From positions 806,001 through 870,000 of the forward strand of contig NC_015578.1 of the NCBI RefSeq assembly GCF_000214375.1: DNA of 64,000 nt, given 5' to 3'. The notes below the pieces were generated by a model. The model saw only the letters and a list, made by a program, of their open reading frames with translations, was not told where the DNA came from and did not search any database. This DNA comes from Treponema primitia ZAS-2. GTDB taxonomy: Bacteria > Spirochaetota > Spirochaetia > Treponematales > Breznakiellaceae. The position numbers were made by a program, and so were the translations under genes. Of this stretch, positions 32,478 to 42,746 are shown one piece after another (position 1 is the stretch's first letter; each line of letters starts with the position of its first letter).

Positions 32478-33986
32478 TTAGAATTTTATCAACCCTGTCC
32501 CACCCTGGATTTCAACTTTAGTACCGAGGGCTTCGGACATACGCTGCAGCCTCTTGAGTATCCGGGCCGCTACTTCTGGTTTCGGCGTACGGGGGATACC
32601 GTGCTGGGACATGGGCGCGTCATAGCCAAATTCAATGGGGCGGATTAAGATCTGTTTGATCTTCCCCCCGTCGTAATCAAGCTGGGCGGTCACCGATTCC
32701 ATGGACTCCATGTTTTTGGGATCCGGATGTTTGGTTACCGCCTGGGGAGGCCACATATCCATGTTCATTTCCGTTTCGGTAGTTTCACTGTAGAACTGAT
32801 CCAAATGGTTATCCGTGTAACGGTCCGGGCCTGCCGGGGTTCCCCAGAGCTGGTAGATAAAGCTCGCCAAGCTATAGAAGATGGGCTTGCCTTTGTAGAT
32901 TTCGATACCCCGCAGAAGGTGGGGGCCGGTGGCAAAAAATACATCAGCGCCATTATCAATAGATTTGTGGGCCAGATCTACCAGAAATTCTGAAGGGGTC
33001 TCCTGAAGAAAGTCCATGTGACGCAGCACATTGTTGTAATCGTGGGAATGAACGGTGGCGATCATAAAATCCGACCATTCTTTGCCCTGGCGTATGCTGC
33101 GCAGGTTTAGTCTGAGATCATCGGCATTGGGGTAATAATTAAGTCCGCAGGGCCGCTCCCCCGCTTCAAACATGGTGGTATGTACCATTTGCCGTTTGTT
33201 GGGGTCACCAACCTTGCCGTACATCCGTTCCATCAGGGCTTTAACTTCACTGCCATCGGAGGTGATGTCCCCGGCGTGTTCTTTCGTAGCTTTTTGGGCA
33301 TAGTCCGTTTCGTACTGTTTGATTTTTTTAATTCCCTCAAAAAGTTCGGGGGGCAGTACAACGCTGGGGGTAACCCGCAGAAAATTTATTCCCGCTGCAC
33401 CGTTTCTGTTACCACCCTGGTAGGCGGCCATTTCCATTCCCGTATCAGCGCTGCGTGATGATTGGTTATCCACCCGACCATTAAAGGAAACTGTCATGGC
33501 TACCAGGCCTATTCTGCCCTTAGGGGTTTCCAGGTATTGGGGCGCCCGGGCGTCTTCCAGATTAAAACCAGTCCCGGCATAGGTAACACCTGCCTGCTGA
33601 AGATATTCATTACACTTCAGCATTTCATCTACTCCCTGATCGGTGGAGTGATTACTGGACCGGGCGACAACATTAAATCCCAGGGACTTAACATCTGCCG
33701 CCACTTCTTTACACCCCATGAGGCCGCCAATGTGGGCCCGCTGGTTCCGATAGTCCCCAAAGTTTGATTCCATATTTCCCACCGCAACATCGCTTTTTTT
33801 GATAGGGTCAAGAATCGCCCGCACTTCGGGATCGATCAAATGGGATATGGGGTTTGTTTGAATAATGTCCCCTACCACGGTTAAGGTAAAGGGGGCCTTG
33901 ATAGCGGGATTCGCGAAATGCTCTTCCCGCATCTTGACTATCGCCGGATGATCCGCAATTTCAGGATATTTCTTTTCTTCACTCAT
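32478..33986 (-). CDS. CapA-family metallophosphatase-like protein
   Basis: The 502-residue protein belongs to the CapA/PgsA poly-gamma-glutamate protein family: TLTVVGDIIQTNP, VAVGNMESNFGD, GFNVVARSSNHSTDQG and the C-terminal ATGPHLLRGIEIYKGKPIFYS. These proteins have a calcineurin-like phosphoesterase fold and are usually membrane-anchored. This one has no signal peptide or helix. It is the last gene of the citrate lyase operon (24 nt after the transporter), an unusual place. A role in handling a gamma-carboxylate or peptide-like substrate is possible but unproven. Confidence 0.83.
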   Translation of the reverse strand: MSEEKKYPEIADHPAIVKMREEHFANPAIKAPFTLTVVGDIIQTNPISHLIDPEVRAILDPIKKSDVAVGNMESNFGDYRNQRAHIGGLMGCKEVAADVKSLGFNVVARSSNHSTDQGVDEMLKCNEYLQQAGVTYAGTGFNLEDARAPQYLETPKGRIGLVAMTVSFNGRVDNQSSRSADTGMEMAAYQGGNRNGAAGINFLRVTPSVVLPPELFEGIKKIKQYETDYAQKATKEHAGDITSDGSEVKALMERMYGKVGDPNKRQMVHTTMFEAGERPCGLNYYPNADDLRLNLRSIRQGKEWSDFMIATVHSHDYNNVLRHMDFLQETPSEFLVDLAHKSIDNGADVFFATGPHLLRGIEIYKGKPIFYSLASFIYQLWGTPAGPDRYTDNHLDQFYSETTETEMNMDMWPPQAVTKHPDPKNMESMESVTAQLDYDGGKIKQILIRPIEFGYDAPMSQHGIPRTPKPEVAARILKRLQRMSEALGTKVEIQGGTGLIKF

Positions 33987-34010
33987 AAAGCGCTCCTATA
34001 AAAATTAAGA

Positions 34011-35285
34011 TTATAAATAAACAAGTGGAATCATAACCATGGTAACCAGCAGGTTTACCGGCAGTTCGATGAACAATGCCTGTTTTACAAAATACTTGTT
34101 GCTATATCCACCAAGCCCCTGGGTAAATGCCATAGACGGGGATGCCATAATTGAGAAATGGGCGCCCATGCAGCCGATAAGGCAGGCCATGACATAGGCA
34201 TGGGGACTAGCCAATCCTTGGGCTTTTGCCAGCATAATCGCAATAGGCGCCATCAGCGCAACCGACCCATTATCCGACATAAACTGGGTAATAAATACGG
34301 TAACTATAAAAAGGATGAAAAGGATAACCAGGGGAGAAACTTGCGGCCCGGTGACATTCAGAATGGAATCGGCAATTAATTTGCCAAACCCCGATGTTTC
34401 AATACCCCGGGAAAATGCGGACATACCGCCAATGAGGATGACAATATCCCAGTTTACTGCCTGATACATTTGTTTTGGGCTCAAACAGCCGGTAAAAAGA
34501 CAGGCAAGGGCGCCAAGGGTTGCGCATACATTTGGGGGAAATTTTGGATTATTGACGATAAACCCAACCAGGGTTAGCACAAGGAAAATCGCCACCAATC
34601 CCATTTGGAGGGTAAATTTATTCGGCAAATCATTGCTTTCCGCTGCCACCGCCGCATCGGGCTCCTTAAAGGGGTAACCTTTAATGATATACCGTTTACC
34701 AATGGTGAACACCAGAAGGGTGGTAAGGATCGCGGCCGGCAGTCCCCACCAGGAGATTTCAAAGAATGACCAAATACGATACCCCGACGCTTCCAATATT
34801 GCGGCGCTGGTTCCTATCATACCCATGCCGGTAAAGGTAAAGCCCGAACCAACCTTGCTTCCCATCTGTTGAAAGTAAACAATATCGGCCATGGATGTTT
34901 TGGTTGTCATAGCAATGCTGCACACCAGGGGATACATGATCATCATACAAGCGGTTCCTGATGTAAAAGGCGCAATAACAACGGTGGTAAGAAAAATCGC
35001 GAGCTGTATCCGCCCCGTGGTGGTTCCCGTAAGACGCATCAGCGTTTTACCGATCCAGCCAGCCAGTCCGGTGCGGAACATGGCACCCCCAATGGTCATC
35101 ATGCCGATCATAAGAATACAGGTTGAGCTGGTAAAACTGTTAAACATAACAGCCGGCGTTATAATTCCGGTTACCACAAAGGCAAGCCCCGCCGCAATAG
35201 CGACAGGAACATTGGGGATCTTTGGGTGAAAGAAACACACAACGGTAGCGACCATAATAATAGCCGCAATGGCGATAGGTGACAT
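34011..35285 (-). CDS. Anion permease (ion-transporter superfamily, di/tricarboxylate type)
   Basis: The 424-residue protein has 11-12 hydrophobic helices and two inverted half-repeats with FTSGTACMMIMYPLV and FMSDNGSVALMAPIAIMLAK, as in SLC13/CitT/ArsB-type carriers. The central loop KEPDAAVAAESNDLPNKF splits the halves. It is encoded between the aconitase-family gene and the CapA-like gene in the citrate lyase operon, so it is the likely importer or exchanger for citrate, aconitate or a product dicarboxylate. The exact family was not verified. Confidence 0.82.
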   Translation of the reverse strand: MSPIAIAAIIMVATVVCFFHPKIPNVPVAIAAGLAFVVTGIITPAVMFNSFTSSTCILMIGMMTIGGAMFRTGLAGWIGKTLMRLTGTTTGRIQLAIFLTTVVIAPFTSGTACMMIMYPLVCSIAMTTKTSMADIVYFQQMGSKVGSGFTFTGMGMIGTSAAILEASGYRIWSFFEISWWGLPAAILTTLLVFTIGKRYIIKGYPFKEPDAAVAAESNDLPNKFTLQMGLVAIFLVLTLVGFIVNNPKFPPNVCATLGALACLFTGCLSPKQMYQAVNWDIVILIGGMSAFSRGIETSGFGKLIADSILNVTGPQVSPLVILFILFIVTVFITQFMSDNGSVALMAPIAIMLAKAQGLASPHAYVMACLIGCMGAHFSIMASPSMAFTQGLGGYSNKYFVKQALFIELPVNLLVTMVMIPLVYL

Positions 35286-35425
35286 AGAGTATTCCTCCTG
35301 AAAAAATTTTAGCAGGAATAGCTCCTTCTCCGGAAAAAGGGGCTGATCCTTTCGGATAAAAAATTTATCCGTTTAGGCACCGTAAAAACTAGCTGAGTTT
35401 TTAGAGGCGCCCTATATCATTCCCG

Positions 35426-37720
35426 TTACACGGGAATAATTTCCCTCCTGTAAAAATTGATAAGGCATCCCGCAAGAAGAATCCGCCGCTCTTCGCCGGT
35501 CAGTTCTCCGATAGTAAATGTAAGGGGACTGCTCTTATCCGCTCGTATCAAAACAGCTTTTATGCTCTCTCTTTCCTCTTTAATTGCGGAACCTATGCCG
35601 GGGATGAATATGTAATCCCCGCTCTGAAAATCCGCTTCCCCATCCATGATCAGGGGCAGCATGCCCCAGTTGATAAGGTTTGAACGGTAACGTTTGGTGG
35701 CGTATTCCCGGGCAATGTTGGCCCAGCCGCCCAGTACCCGCTGGCAGCTCGCCGCCTGTTCCCGGGCGGAGCCATCCCCGGGCTTCACCGCGTAAATCAC
35801 CGAACCTATGCCGGTGTTTTGCGCCGTCACGGCCGGGCCGCCTGAGCTGCTCAGGGTTTCTAACAGGCTTTGTACTTCCCGGGGCAGGGCTTCTCCGGCC
35901 CGGCGTTTCCGTTCCAGGGCCTGAAACTCCTCGGCCCTTCCCACATAGGCAGGATCTTTCCGGGACAGGGTAAACCGGGCCATGGCGATTGGGTTGGAAC
36001 GGTATGTGGAGGTATCCCCCGAGGGTATTAACTCGTCGGTGGTGGTTACCGGATCGGCGATCACCGAAGCGATGCCCAGGAGCAAGTTTTCTTCCAGGGC
36101 TCCCATTTCAGGCCAGCCGGTAATATTGGGGCCGTATTGCAGCTCCACGTCAGAGTTACCTTTTCTAAAGCCGTTATAAACCCTGGTTTGATAAACCCCG
36201 GAGTCAAAGCTAAAGCGGGGATGGTCATAGTCCAGGTCCAGGTCTGTAGCGGGGGTAAGGGCGCCATCGTTAAGCGCGGTGGCGGCAATGGAACGGGCAT
36301 CCATCAGGGCTACTGCGGCCATCTGGCCTTCCCCGGGCTTGGAGCCTTCACGGTTGGGAAAATTTCTGGTGGTGTGGCGAATCGAAAGTTGTCCGCTGGC
36401 GGGAACATCCCCGGCGCCAAAACAGGGGCCGCAGAAACTGCTCCGCAGGGATACTCCGGCTTGGGCAAGATCGCCCCAGGCGCCTTTCCTGATCAGATCG
36501 ATCATGACTGGCTGGGAAGCGGGATATACCGAAAGGGAAAACACGTCGTTCCCCAGGCGCCCCTGCTTCAGGGTTGTTGCAGCGGCCATGATGTTTTCAT
36601 AGGTCCCCCCTGCGCAGCCCGCAATAATTCCCTGATCCGCCTTAACTCTGCTCTTATGGATCTTGTCAATCAGGGAAAACCGGAAGCGGGTTTTAATAAT
36701 TTTGTTCGCTTCTTCTTCCACAGAATGAAGTATGTCCTCAGCATTGCTGTTGAATTCATCAATGGCAAATACATTGCTGGGATGAAAGGGCAGGGCTATC
36801 ATGGGCTTAATTTTGGAAAGGTCCACTTCTATTAACCCGTCATACCAGGCCGCCAATCCGGGTTTGAGTTTTTTATAATCCTCCGGGCGGTCATGGCAGT
36901 CATAGTACTCTTTTGTCACCCCGTCGGTCTGCCAAATAGAACTGAGGCAGGCGGTTTCGGTGGTCATCACATCAATGCCATGGCGGAAATCCGCAGAAAG
37001 GTTTTCTATGCCTTCCCCTACAAATTCCATAACCTTGTTTTTTACATAGCCCTTTTCAAAAACGGCGCCGATAATCGCCAGAGCAATGTCCTGGGGGCCT
37101 ACCCCGGGCCGGGCCTTTCCCCGCAGGTATACGCAGATCACTTCGGGATAGTCAATATCGTAAGTTTTTTCCAGGAGCTGCTTTACCAGTTCTCCCCCGC
37201 CTTCGCCTATACCCATGGTTCCCAGGGAGCCGTACCGGGTGTGGCTGTCCGAGCCAAGGATCATGGAGCCGCACTGGGCGTACACTTCCCGCATGTAGGA
37301 ATGGATCACCGCCTGATGGGGTGGCACAAAGACGCCGCCGTATTTTTGGGCCGCCGACAGGCCGTAGCGGTGATCATCTTCATTAAGGGTGCCACCTACT
37401 GCGCAGAGGCTGTTGTGGCAATTGGTCAGCACATAGGGCAGGGGAAAATTTTCCAGCCCGCTGGCCTTGGCGGTCTCGATGACCCCAACAAAGGTAAGGT
37501 CATGGGAGGCCAGGCAGTCAAAACGCAGCCGGGGATGTTCCATACTTGTCCCCTGATTATGGGCTTTGAGAATAGAATAAGTAATGGTCTCCCGGCGGGC
37601 TTCCTCCCGGGAAAAAGACCTGCCGGTAAATTCCCGGATGCCAAAATGGGGATCCGTTTTCTCAGGCATGATGGTGTCCCCGTTCACCAAATATACTCCG
37701 CCCTGGTGAAGTTTTATCAT
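35426..37720 (-). CDS. Aconitase-family hydratase
   Basis: The 764-residue protein has the aconitase architecture: [21 protein letters not shown] at the start, [20 protein letters not shown], the Fe-S Cys residues in [10 protein letters not shown] and CGPCFGAGD, and a C-terminal swivel domain with [14 protein letters not shown]. It is of the YbhJ-like branch. It would interconvert cis-aconitate and citrate. The stop-to-start gap from citF is 2 nt. The 140-nt gap to the transporter gene holds GGATAA-ATTTT-TTATCC and AAAAACT-CAGCT-AGTTTTT hairpins, possible processing or attenuation points. Confidence 0.9.
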   Translation of the reverse strand: MIKLHQGGVYLVNGDTIMPEKTDPHFGIREFTGRSFSREEARRETITYSILKAHNQGTSMEHPRLRFDCLASHDLTFVGVIETAKASGLENFPLPYVLTNCHNSLCAVGGTLNEDDHRYGLSAAQKYGGVFVPPHQAVIHSYMREVYAQCGSMILGSDSHTRYGSLGTMGIGEGGGELVKQLLEKTYDIDYPEVICVYLRGKARPGVGPQDIALAIIGAVFEKGYVKNKVMEFVGEGIENLSADFRHGIDVMTTETACLSSIWQTDGVTKEYYDCHDRPEDYKKLKPGLAAWYDGLIEVDLSKIKPMIALPFHPSNVFAIDEFNSNAEDILHSVEEEANKIIKTRFRFSLIDKIHKSRVKADQGIIAGCAGGTYENIMAAATTLKQGRLGNDVFSLSVYPASQPVMIDLIRKGAWGDLAQAGVSLRSSFCGPCFGAGDVPASGQLSIRHTTRNFPNREGSKPGEGQMAAVALMDARSIAATALNDGALTPATDLDLDYDHPRFSFDSGVYQTRVYNGFRKGNSDVELQYGPNITGWPEMGALEENLLLGIASVIADPVTTTDELIPSGDTSTYRSNPIAMARFTLSRKDPAYVGRAEEFQALERKRRAGEALPREVQSLLETLSSSGGPAVTAQNTGIGSVIYAVKPGDGSAREQAASCQRVLGGWANIAREYATKRYRSNLINWGMLPLIMDGEADFQSGDYIFIPGIGSAIKEERESIKAVLIRADKSSPLTFTIGELTGEERRILLAGCLINFYRREIIPV

Positions 37721-37722
37721 GA

Positions 37723-39261
37723 TTACTCCTTCACCTGGCGAATCACATCAATGACCGTATTGTCCCGGTATGCCACAATGCCAACGATTTTGTCGGTATA
37801 TTCCACCGGGTCCGGGTCTCCCACAATTTTCCGGGCCTTGTCCCTTAAGTCTTCAATAGAACAGAGAGGTATGCCATACTTGCGTATCTTTTCTGCCAGC
37901 AGGGGCCGCCTTGGGTTAACTGTTACGCCGTGGTTGGTCACTATCACATCCACGGTTTCGCCGGGGGTTACCACGGTGTTCACCCGATCCACCACGCAGG
38001 GGATACGGCTCCGGGTAAGGGGGAGGATGATAATGGAAACCGATGCGCCCTGGGCAGTATCAGGGTGGCCGCCTATGGCGCCCCGGATTACCCCATCGGC
38101 GCCGGTCAGAACATTAACATTGTAATTGATGTCAACTTCCAGGGCCGATAGAACCACTATGTCCAGTTGGTTTACTGCGGTACCCTTATTGCTCGGGCTT
38201 GCGTAATAGGATGCGGATATTTGGGAATGGAAGCGGTTGTTCTTCAGGGATTGTGCGGCGGTAAGATCAAAGCTCTGGACGTCAAGAATTTTTTTGATAA
38301 GCCCTTCTTCGTGCATCTCCACGATTTGGCCGGTAATGCCCCCTAGGGCGAAACTGGCGCTTATCTTCTGCCGTATCATCCGTTCCCTGAGAAAGCGGAC
38401 CACCGCCAGGGATGCGCCGCCGGAACCCATTTGCATGGAAAAGCCCTCAGTAAACCTGCCGGTGGCTTCAATAACATCGGCGCAGGTAGTGGCCATCAGG
38501 AGTTCCATGGGGCTCTTGGTAAACCGGGTGGCCCCTTTCATGATCCCCTCAGGATCGCCGATCTCATCCACCACTACCACATAGTTCACATCCGATTCGG
38601 GTATGCCGAAGGGAATATTGGGATAAGGAACAATATGATTGGTAATAACAATGGTCTTATCAGCATACTGGGCGTCTGTTTTGGCGTACCCCAGGGACCC
38701 GCACATGATCCCCTGGTCCACTCCCCGGATATAGCCGTTGGCATTGCCATAGGGATCGCAGGAGGGGGCTCCCAGAAACGCTACGTCAATATGAAGCTCC
38801 CGGGTCTCAATAGCATAGGCCCGGCCCCCATGACTGCGAAAGGTCACCGGCGCGTCCATGAGTCCCCGGGAAACCGCTTCCGCCAATTCGCCCCGGAGGC
38901 CGCTGGTTTCTATACGCTGCACCAAGCCGCTTTTAATGTGTTTTATCATCGGCGCGTGACAGTCGCTCAGGGAGCTGGCGGCAACTATCAGATCCCGAAA
39001 CCCCATTTCCGCCAATTTATCCAGGGTCAGGTTGACAATATAATCCCCATCCCGGAAATGATGGTGAAACGAAATGGTCATGCCGTTTTTCAGCCCCGAC
39101 AGTTCTATGGCCTTTTCCAGGCTTTCCACAATTTTATTGTTCAGCTTTTGCCGTTCCGCCAGGTTTTTATGATCCTTCACCGCTCCTGCGGGATCGAATT
39201 TGCCATGGAGCGCGCCTATTTCTCCAATATAGGGTATAGTATCATAGTTAAATTCGCTCAT
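37723..39261 (-). CDS. citF: Citrate lyase alpha subunit (citrate:acetyl-ACP transferase)
   Basis: The 512-residue CitF has [59 protein letters not shown] and [20 protein letters not shown]. It transfers the acyl carrier from acetate to citrate in the citrate lyase complex. Its start overlaps citE by 4 nt. citC, citX and citG, needed to load the prosthetic group and acetyl group, are not in the window. Confidence 0.96.
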   Translation of the reverse strand: MSEFNYDTIPYIGEIGALHGKFDPAGAVKDHKNLAERQKLNNKIVESLEKAIELSGLKNGMTISFHHHFRDGDYIVNLTLDKLAEMGFRDLIVAASSLSDCHAPMIKHIKSGLVQRIETSGLRGELAEAVSRGLMDAPVTFRSHGGRAYAIETRELHIDVAFLGAPSCDPYGNANGYIRGVDQGIMCGSLGYAKTDAQYADKTIVITNHIVPYPNIPFGIPESDVNYVVVVDEIGDPEGIMKGATRFTKSPMELLMATTCADVIEATGRFTEGFSMQMGSGGASLAVVRFLRERMIRQKISASFALGGITGQIVEMHEEGLIKKILDVQSFDLTAAQSLKNNRFHSQISASYYASPSNKGTAVNQLDIVVLSALEVDINYNVNVLTGADGVIRGAIGGHPDTAQGASVSIIILPLTRSRIPCVVDRVNTVVTPGETVDVIVTNHGVTVNPRRPLLAEKIRKYGIPLCSIEDLRDKARKIVGDPDPVEYTDKIVGIVAYRDNTVIDVIRQVKE

Positions 39262-40148
39262 GCCTCTTCCCTTCTTTTCAACAGCCCCGCTGCGGAGGCT
39301 AAATCCAATACCCGTTGGGCGCGGAGCGCCACAGGCTTGTCTATCATCTTTCCGTTCAGGGCTATAACCCCGCTGCCCCGTTTTTTCGCTTCCTCAATAG
39401 CTTCAATAATTAAAAGGGATTTTGAAATCTCCTTTTCAGTGGGGGTGTAAATTTCATGGATTGGCTGGATCTGCCGTGGGTTAATAATGCTCTTGCCGTC
39501 AAAACCCAGTTGTTTGATCAGGGTCGTCTCTTTACGCAGGCCCTCTTCGTTATCTATATCCGAATAAACCGTATCAATGGCGTCGATCCCCGCAGAGCGG
39601 GCCGCCAGAAGAACCATGCTCCGGCCGAAAAGCAGCTCAATCCCTTCGGGGGAGCGGTTGGTTTTCAAATCAGTTACATAGTCCTCGGCGCCGATGGCAA
39701 TCCCGATAAGCCGTGTACTGGCACAGGCGATTTCCTTGGCGTTTAGAACCCCTTTGGCGCTTTCCACTGCGGCCATCATGCCGGTGGAACCCGGAACAAG
39801 CCCGGCGTCTTTTTCAATCCTGGCGATTTCTTTTTCACAGTCCAGGATATCCTGGGCGCTTTCAGTTTTCGGCAGCCGTATAGTTGCCCTGCCAGTCCGC
39901 ACTATGGCTTCCAGATCCTCCCGGCCCATTTCGGTATCCAGGGCATTTATCCGTACCAGCAGCTCTTTCCCGGGATAATCAATGGTGCAGAGCGCTTCAT
40001 GAACCAAAAAACGGGCGGCGTCTTTTTCCGCAAGGGAAACCGAATCTTCCAGATCAAACATGATGCAGTCCGCAGGATAGACCCCCGCATCCTTGATCAT
40101 CCCGGGATTGTTCCCCGGTACATAGAGCATGGTCCGGCGCAGTTTCAT
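39258..40148 (-). CDS. citE: Citrate lyase beta subunit (citryl-ACP lyase)
   Basis: The ATG at 40148 gives 296 residues starting MKLRRTMLYVPGNNPGMIKD; the longer frame runs into citD. It has the HpcH/HpaI fold with CIMFDLEDSVSLAEKDAAR, RLPKTESAQDI and GAEDYVTDLKTNRSPEG. It cleaves citryl-ACP to oxaloacetate and acetyl-ACP. It overlaps citD by 4 nt. Confidence 0.96.
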   Translation of the reverse strand: MKLRRTMLYVPGNNPGMIKDAGVYPADCIMFDLEDSVSLAEKDAARFLVHEALCTIDYPGKELLVRINALDTEMGREDLEAIVRTGRATIRLPKTESAQDILDCEKEIARIEKDAGLVPGSTGMMAAVESAKGVLNAKEIACASTRLIGIAIGAEDYVTDLKTNRSPEGIELLFGRSMVLLAARSAGIDAIDTVYSDIDNEEGLRKETTLIKQLGFDGKSIINPRQIQPIHEIYTPTEKEISKSLLIIEAIEEAKKRGSGVIALNGKMIDKPVALRAQRVLDLASAAGLLKRREEA

Positions 40149-40441
40149 TTTTTTACCGCCCCCCATGGAAAAACCGTCTCCCCCGCAGCCCTGCAAGCCG
40201 CCGTTTTTACCCGGGCCCGGATGGCGCAGTCCAGGGCGCCCTTGTCAATCGCAGTAACCCTGGCGGCGGCTATACCCAGGCCGGTAAGGGTTTCCCGAAT
40301 CAATGCCCGGATCTCTCTGCCGAACTGCTTCTCCACCGCGCTTTGGAGATCTATTTCAATGCCATCACTTCCCGGTTCCAGGGTTATCATAATATCGCTG
40401 GACTCCAGGGTTCCCGCAATGGCGGTTTCTTTTATCTGCAT
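40145..40441 (-). CDS. citD: Citrate lyase acyl carrier protein (gamma subunit)
   Basis: The 98-residue CitD contains AGTLESSDIMITLEPG. S14 is the residue that carries the phosphoribosyl-dephospho-CoA group. The strong GGAGGG before the start and the overlap with citE show the usual citDEF order. Confidence 0.96.
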   Translation of the reverse strand: MQIKETAIAGTLESSDIMITLEPGSDGIEIDLQSAVEKQFGREIRALIRETLTGLGIAAARVTAIDKGALDCAIRARVKTAACRAAGETVFPWGAVKK

Positions 40442-40464
40442 GTTCCCTCCTTATCGCTCTTTTC

Positions 40465-41595
40465 TCAATAATATGCGGTACCCTTTGCGAGAAGCCGGGC
40501 GGTCCTGTACCCATAGACGCTTTGTACGCTTACTATTCCTGCGGACTCGGTATAATCCACCCCGGCCTCCAGAATTCCCCCGGGATGGGCGATGCGCAAA
40601 CGTGCGGGATCGGCGCTGGGGCGTTTTATCCCATGAACGATGCTCCCCGGAATAAGCGCCGCAGCGGCGGTACACATGGCGCCGGTCATGGCATAGGTGG
40701 GATGGGTTTTCTGCATGGACATCATCCTTCCCAGAAGGTCGATCTTATCTTCCGAAATAAGGTTTCCCGACAGGGTAGTATATTCCGCCGGAGGGGCCAC
40801 CAGGGTCATCTTGGGAACCCCGGGGCTTTTCCAGGGGGAATCCTCCGGTTTTTCAATGAGCCCCAAAACCTGGGCTGCCTTACCCCGGATACGTTCCAGC
40901 AGATCCAGCAGTTCAGGATTGCTGTCCATTTCCCCGGGGAGTTCCTTCCCGCTCAGACCAAGCTCCCCGGCCAGGGCAAAAACCAGGGGATTAGCCGCAT
41001 CGACGATTGATACGGAAAGGCTCCCAAAACCGGGAATATCCAGCTTGTCCCGGGCATTTCCCGTGGGGAGGAGCTTACCGCACACTGATCCTGCGGGATC
41101 CAAAACCAATACCTTAATCGGCGCAGCGGAACCGGGAACCCCGGGGATCTCGCAATCCCCTTCGTAGTTGACCTGCCTATCCGGGGTTTGTATATCTTCT
41201 ATCAAAATTTTCTTAGTATTGGTGTTATAAATTCGTACCAGGGTTGTAGGGGACTTGGGCTTTACCAGGCCTGACTCTATGGCAAAGGGGCCGACGCCGG
41301 AAGAGATGTTGCCGCAGTTTCCCGCATAGGATACCACAGGCTTATCCACCGATACCTGGGCAAAGGTATAGTTTATATCCGCATCATCCCGTTCCGACGG
41401 CCCAAGGATGGCCACTTTACTGGTTACGGATACTGCGCCGCCCAGGCCGTCTATCTGCCGGGCGTCAGGGCTGCCCATGAGCCTGAGTAGAACCGCATCC
41501 CGTTCGTCCCCGGGAGGGGGCAAATCCTTTTCCAGAAGGTACAGGCCCTTACTGGTCCCGCCCCGGAAAATCATACAGGGAATTCCTCGCTGCAT
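40465..41595 (-). CDS. PrpF-family isomerase (aconitate / methylaconitate type)
   Basis: The ATG at 41595 (AAGGAGC upstream) gives 376 residues. PrpF features are GIPCMIFRGGTSKGLYL at the start, the Cys-containing YAGNCGNISSGVGPFA, and TYAMTGAMCTAAA near the C-terminus. Relatives isomerise trans-methylaconitate, trans-aconitate, methylitaconate or oxalomesaconate. As first gene of an operon with aconitase and citrate lyase but no methylcitrate genes, a trans- to cis-aconitate isomerase is the most economical reading. Confidence 0.87.
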   Translation of the reverse strand: MQRGIPCMIFRGGTSKGLYLLEKDLPPPGDERDAVLLRLMGSPDARQIDGLGGAVSVTSKVAILGPSERDDADINYTFAQVSVDKPVVSYAGNCGNISSGVGPFAIESGLVKPKSPTTLVRIYNTNTKKILIEDIQTPDRQVNYEGDCEIPGVPGSAAPIKVLVLDPAGSVCGKLLPTGNARDKLDIPGFGSLSVSIVDAANPLVFALAGELGLSGKELPGEMDSNPELLDLLERIRGKAAQVLGLIEKPEDSPWKSPGVPKMTLVAPPAEYTTLSGNLISEDKIDLLGRMMSMQKTHPTYAMTGAMCTAAAALIPGSIVHGIKRPSADPARLRIAHPGGILEAGVDYTESAGIVSVQSVYGYRTARLLAKGTAYY

Positions 41596-41627
41596 ATAAA
41601 TGCTCCTTGAAAAGTATCGTATCACCC

Positions 41628-41676
41628 TATAAACTATAAGTCCAATTCATATTTTGAATATTTTTTATAGTTTGTA
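41628..41676. promoter_or_regulatory. LysR-type operator between prpF-like and lysR genes
   Basis: The centre has ATTCA-TATTT-TGAAT (41645-41659), which fits the LysR T-N11-A rule. Outside it are TATAAACTATAA (41628-41639) and TTATAGTTTGTA (41665-41676), which pair at 11 of 12 positions. Nested palindromes in a 104-bp divergent gap fit coregulation of the operon and autoregulation. Confidence 0.7.
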
Positions 41677-41699
41677 TGAATAGTCTGAGGAGGACTGCC

Positions 41700-42608
41700 A
41701 TGGATTTTCGGGAACTAAGCTACATTGTTTCCATTGCAAAACAGCAAAATATCACCAGGGCATCGGAAGAAGTCTATGTATCCCAGCCCACCCTGAGCAA
41801 ATTTGTGCAAAATTTGGAAAACTACCTGGGCCAGCCCCTTTTCCGCCGGCTGGGCAATAAATTTCTATTAACCTATGCCGGAGAGCTGTATGTGGAAAAA
41901 GCCAAGGCCATGCTGGCGATGAAAAAGGAACTGGATCAGGAGCTTTCGGATATTATACGGCAAAACATCGGGGAACTTAAAATCGCCTTCCCCATCATGC
42001 GGGGCAATTACATGTTGCCCTGCACCCTGCCGGTTTTCCGGAAAGAATTTCCCCGGGTAAAGGTAAGTATCCATGAAGCGAATTCTTCAGTCATGGAAGA
42101 TATGATCCTGGGCGGGGAGATCGACATTGCCTTTTTTACCCTGCCCATAAAACACCCGGATATCAGCTACGACATCATTAACCTGGAGGAGATACTATTG
42201 ATCATGTCCCCGGACCATCCCCTGGCCTCCGCCGGAATACCCAGGGAAGGATGCAAATACCCCTGGATAGATATAGGGCTATTACGGGATGAGGAATTTA
42301 TTATCCAGCGCTCGGACCAGCGGACCAGGCAGATCTTTGACAAGATATTCCACAACGCCGGTTTTGACCCCCGCATAGCCATGGAGATCCGTAATATCCA
42401 GGCATCGGTGCAGCTTGCCTCAGGCGGTTTCGGCATGACCTTTGTGGGAGAAACCCATCTTCGCCATATCAGGACCGATGTGAACCCCGCCTGTTTTTCC
42501 GTGGGCACGCCCCGGACCACCACCAGTTTTGTGGCCGCCTATCGCCGGGGGATATACCTTCCCAACTATGCCCAGCGGTTTGTCAATATTGTGCGGGAGT
42601 TTACCTGA
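41700..42608 (+). CDS. LysR-family transcriptional regulator of the citrate/aconitate operon
   Basis: The ATG at 41700 with GAGGAGG upstream gives 302 residues. The winged HTH is at residues 1-62 (ELSYIVSIAKQQNITRASEE, VSQPTLSKFVQNLE). The effector domain spans about 90-295. It is transcribed away from the prpF-citDEF operon, and the gap between them carries nested palindromes. The inducer is probably a pathway tricarboxylate. Confidence 0.92.
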   Translation: MDFRELSYIVSIAKQQNITRASEEVYVSQPTLSKFVQNLENYLGQPLFRRLGNKFLLTYAGELYVEKAKAMLAMKKELDQELSDIIRQNIGELKIAFPIMRGNYMLPCTLPVFRKEFPRVKVSIHEANSSVMEDMILGGEIDIAFFTLPIKHPDISYDIINLEEILLIMSPDHPLASAGIPREGCKYPWIDIGLLRDEEFIIQRSDQRTRQIFDKIFHNAGFDPRIAMEIRNIQASVQLASGGFGMTFVGETHLRHIRTDVNPACFSVGTPRTTTSFVAAYRRGIYLPNYAQRFVNIVREFT

Positions 42609-42746
42609 GGAAATAAGGACAAAACTTTTACCACTCCCTAAGCTTATTATCTTTTGGGCTAATAATGTTAAAGGTTTCGCCGGAAGGCTCAACCGCATAA
42701 AAGCCCTGTTTGAGAATATACTGCTTTATATTTTTATTCGTGTTGA

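Noticed and set aside
36893-38125. A 410-codon frame opposite the aconitase and citF genes, and a 339-codon frame at 38431-39450
   Set aside because: Both lie antisense to well-recognised genes and have low-complexity translations without known domains.
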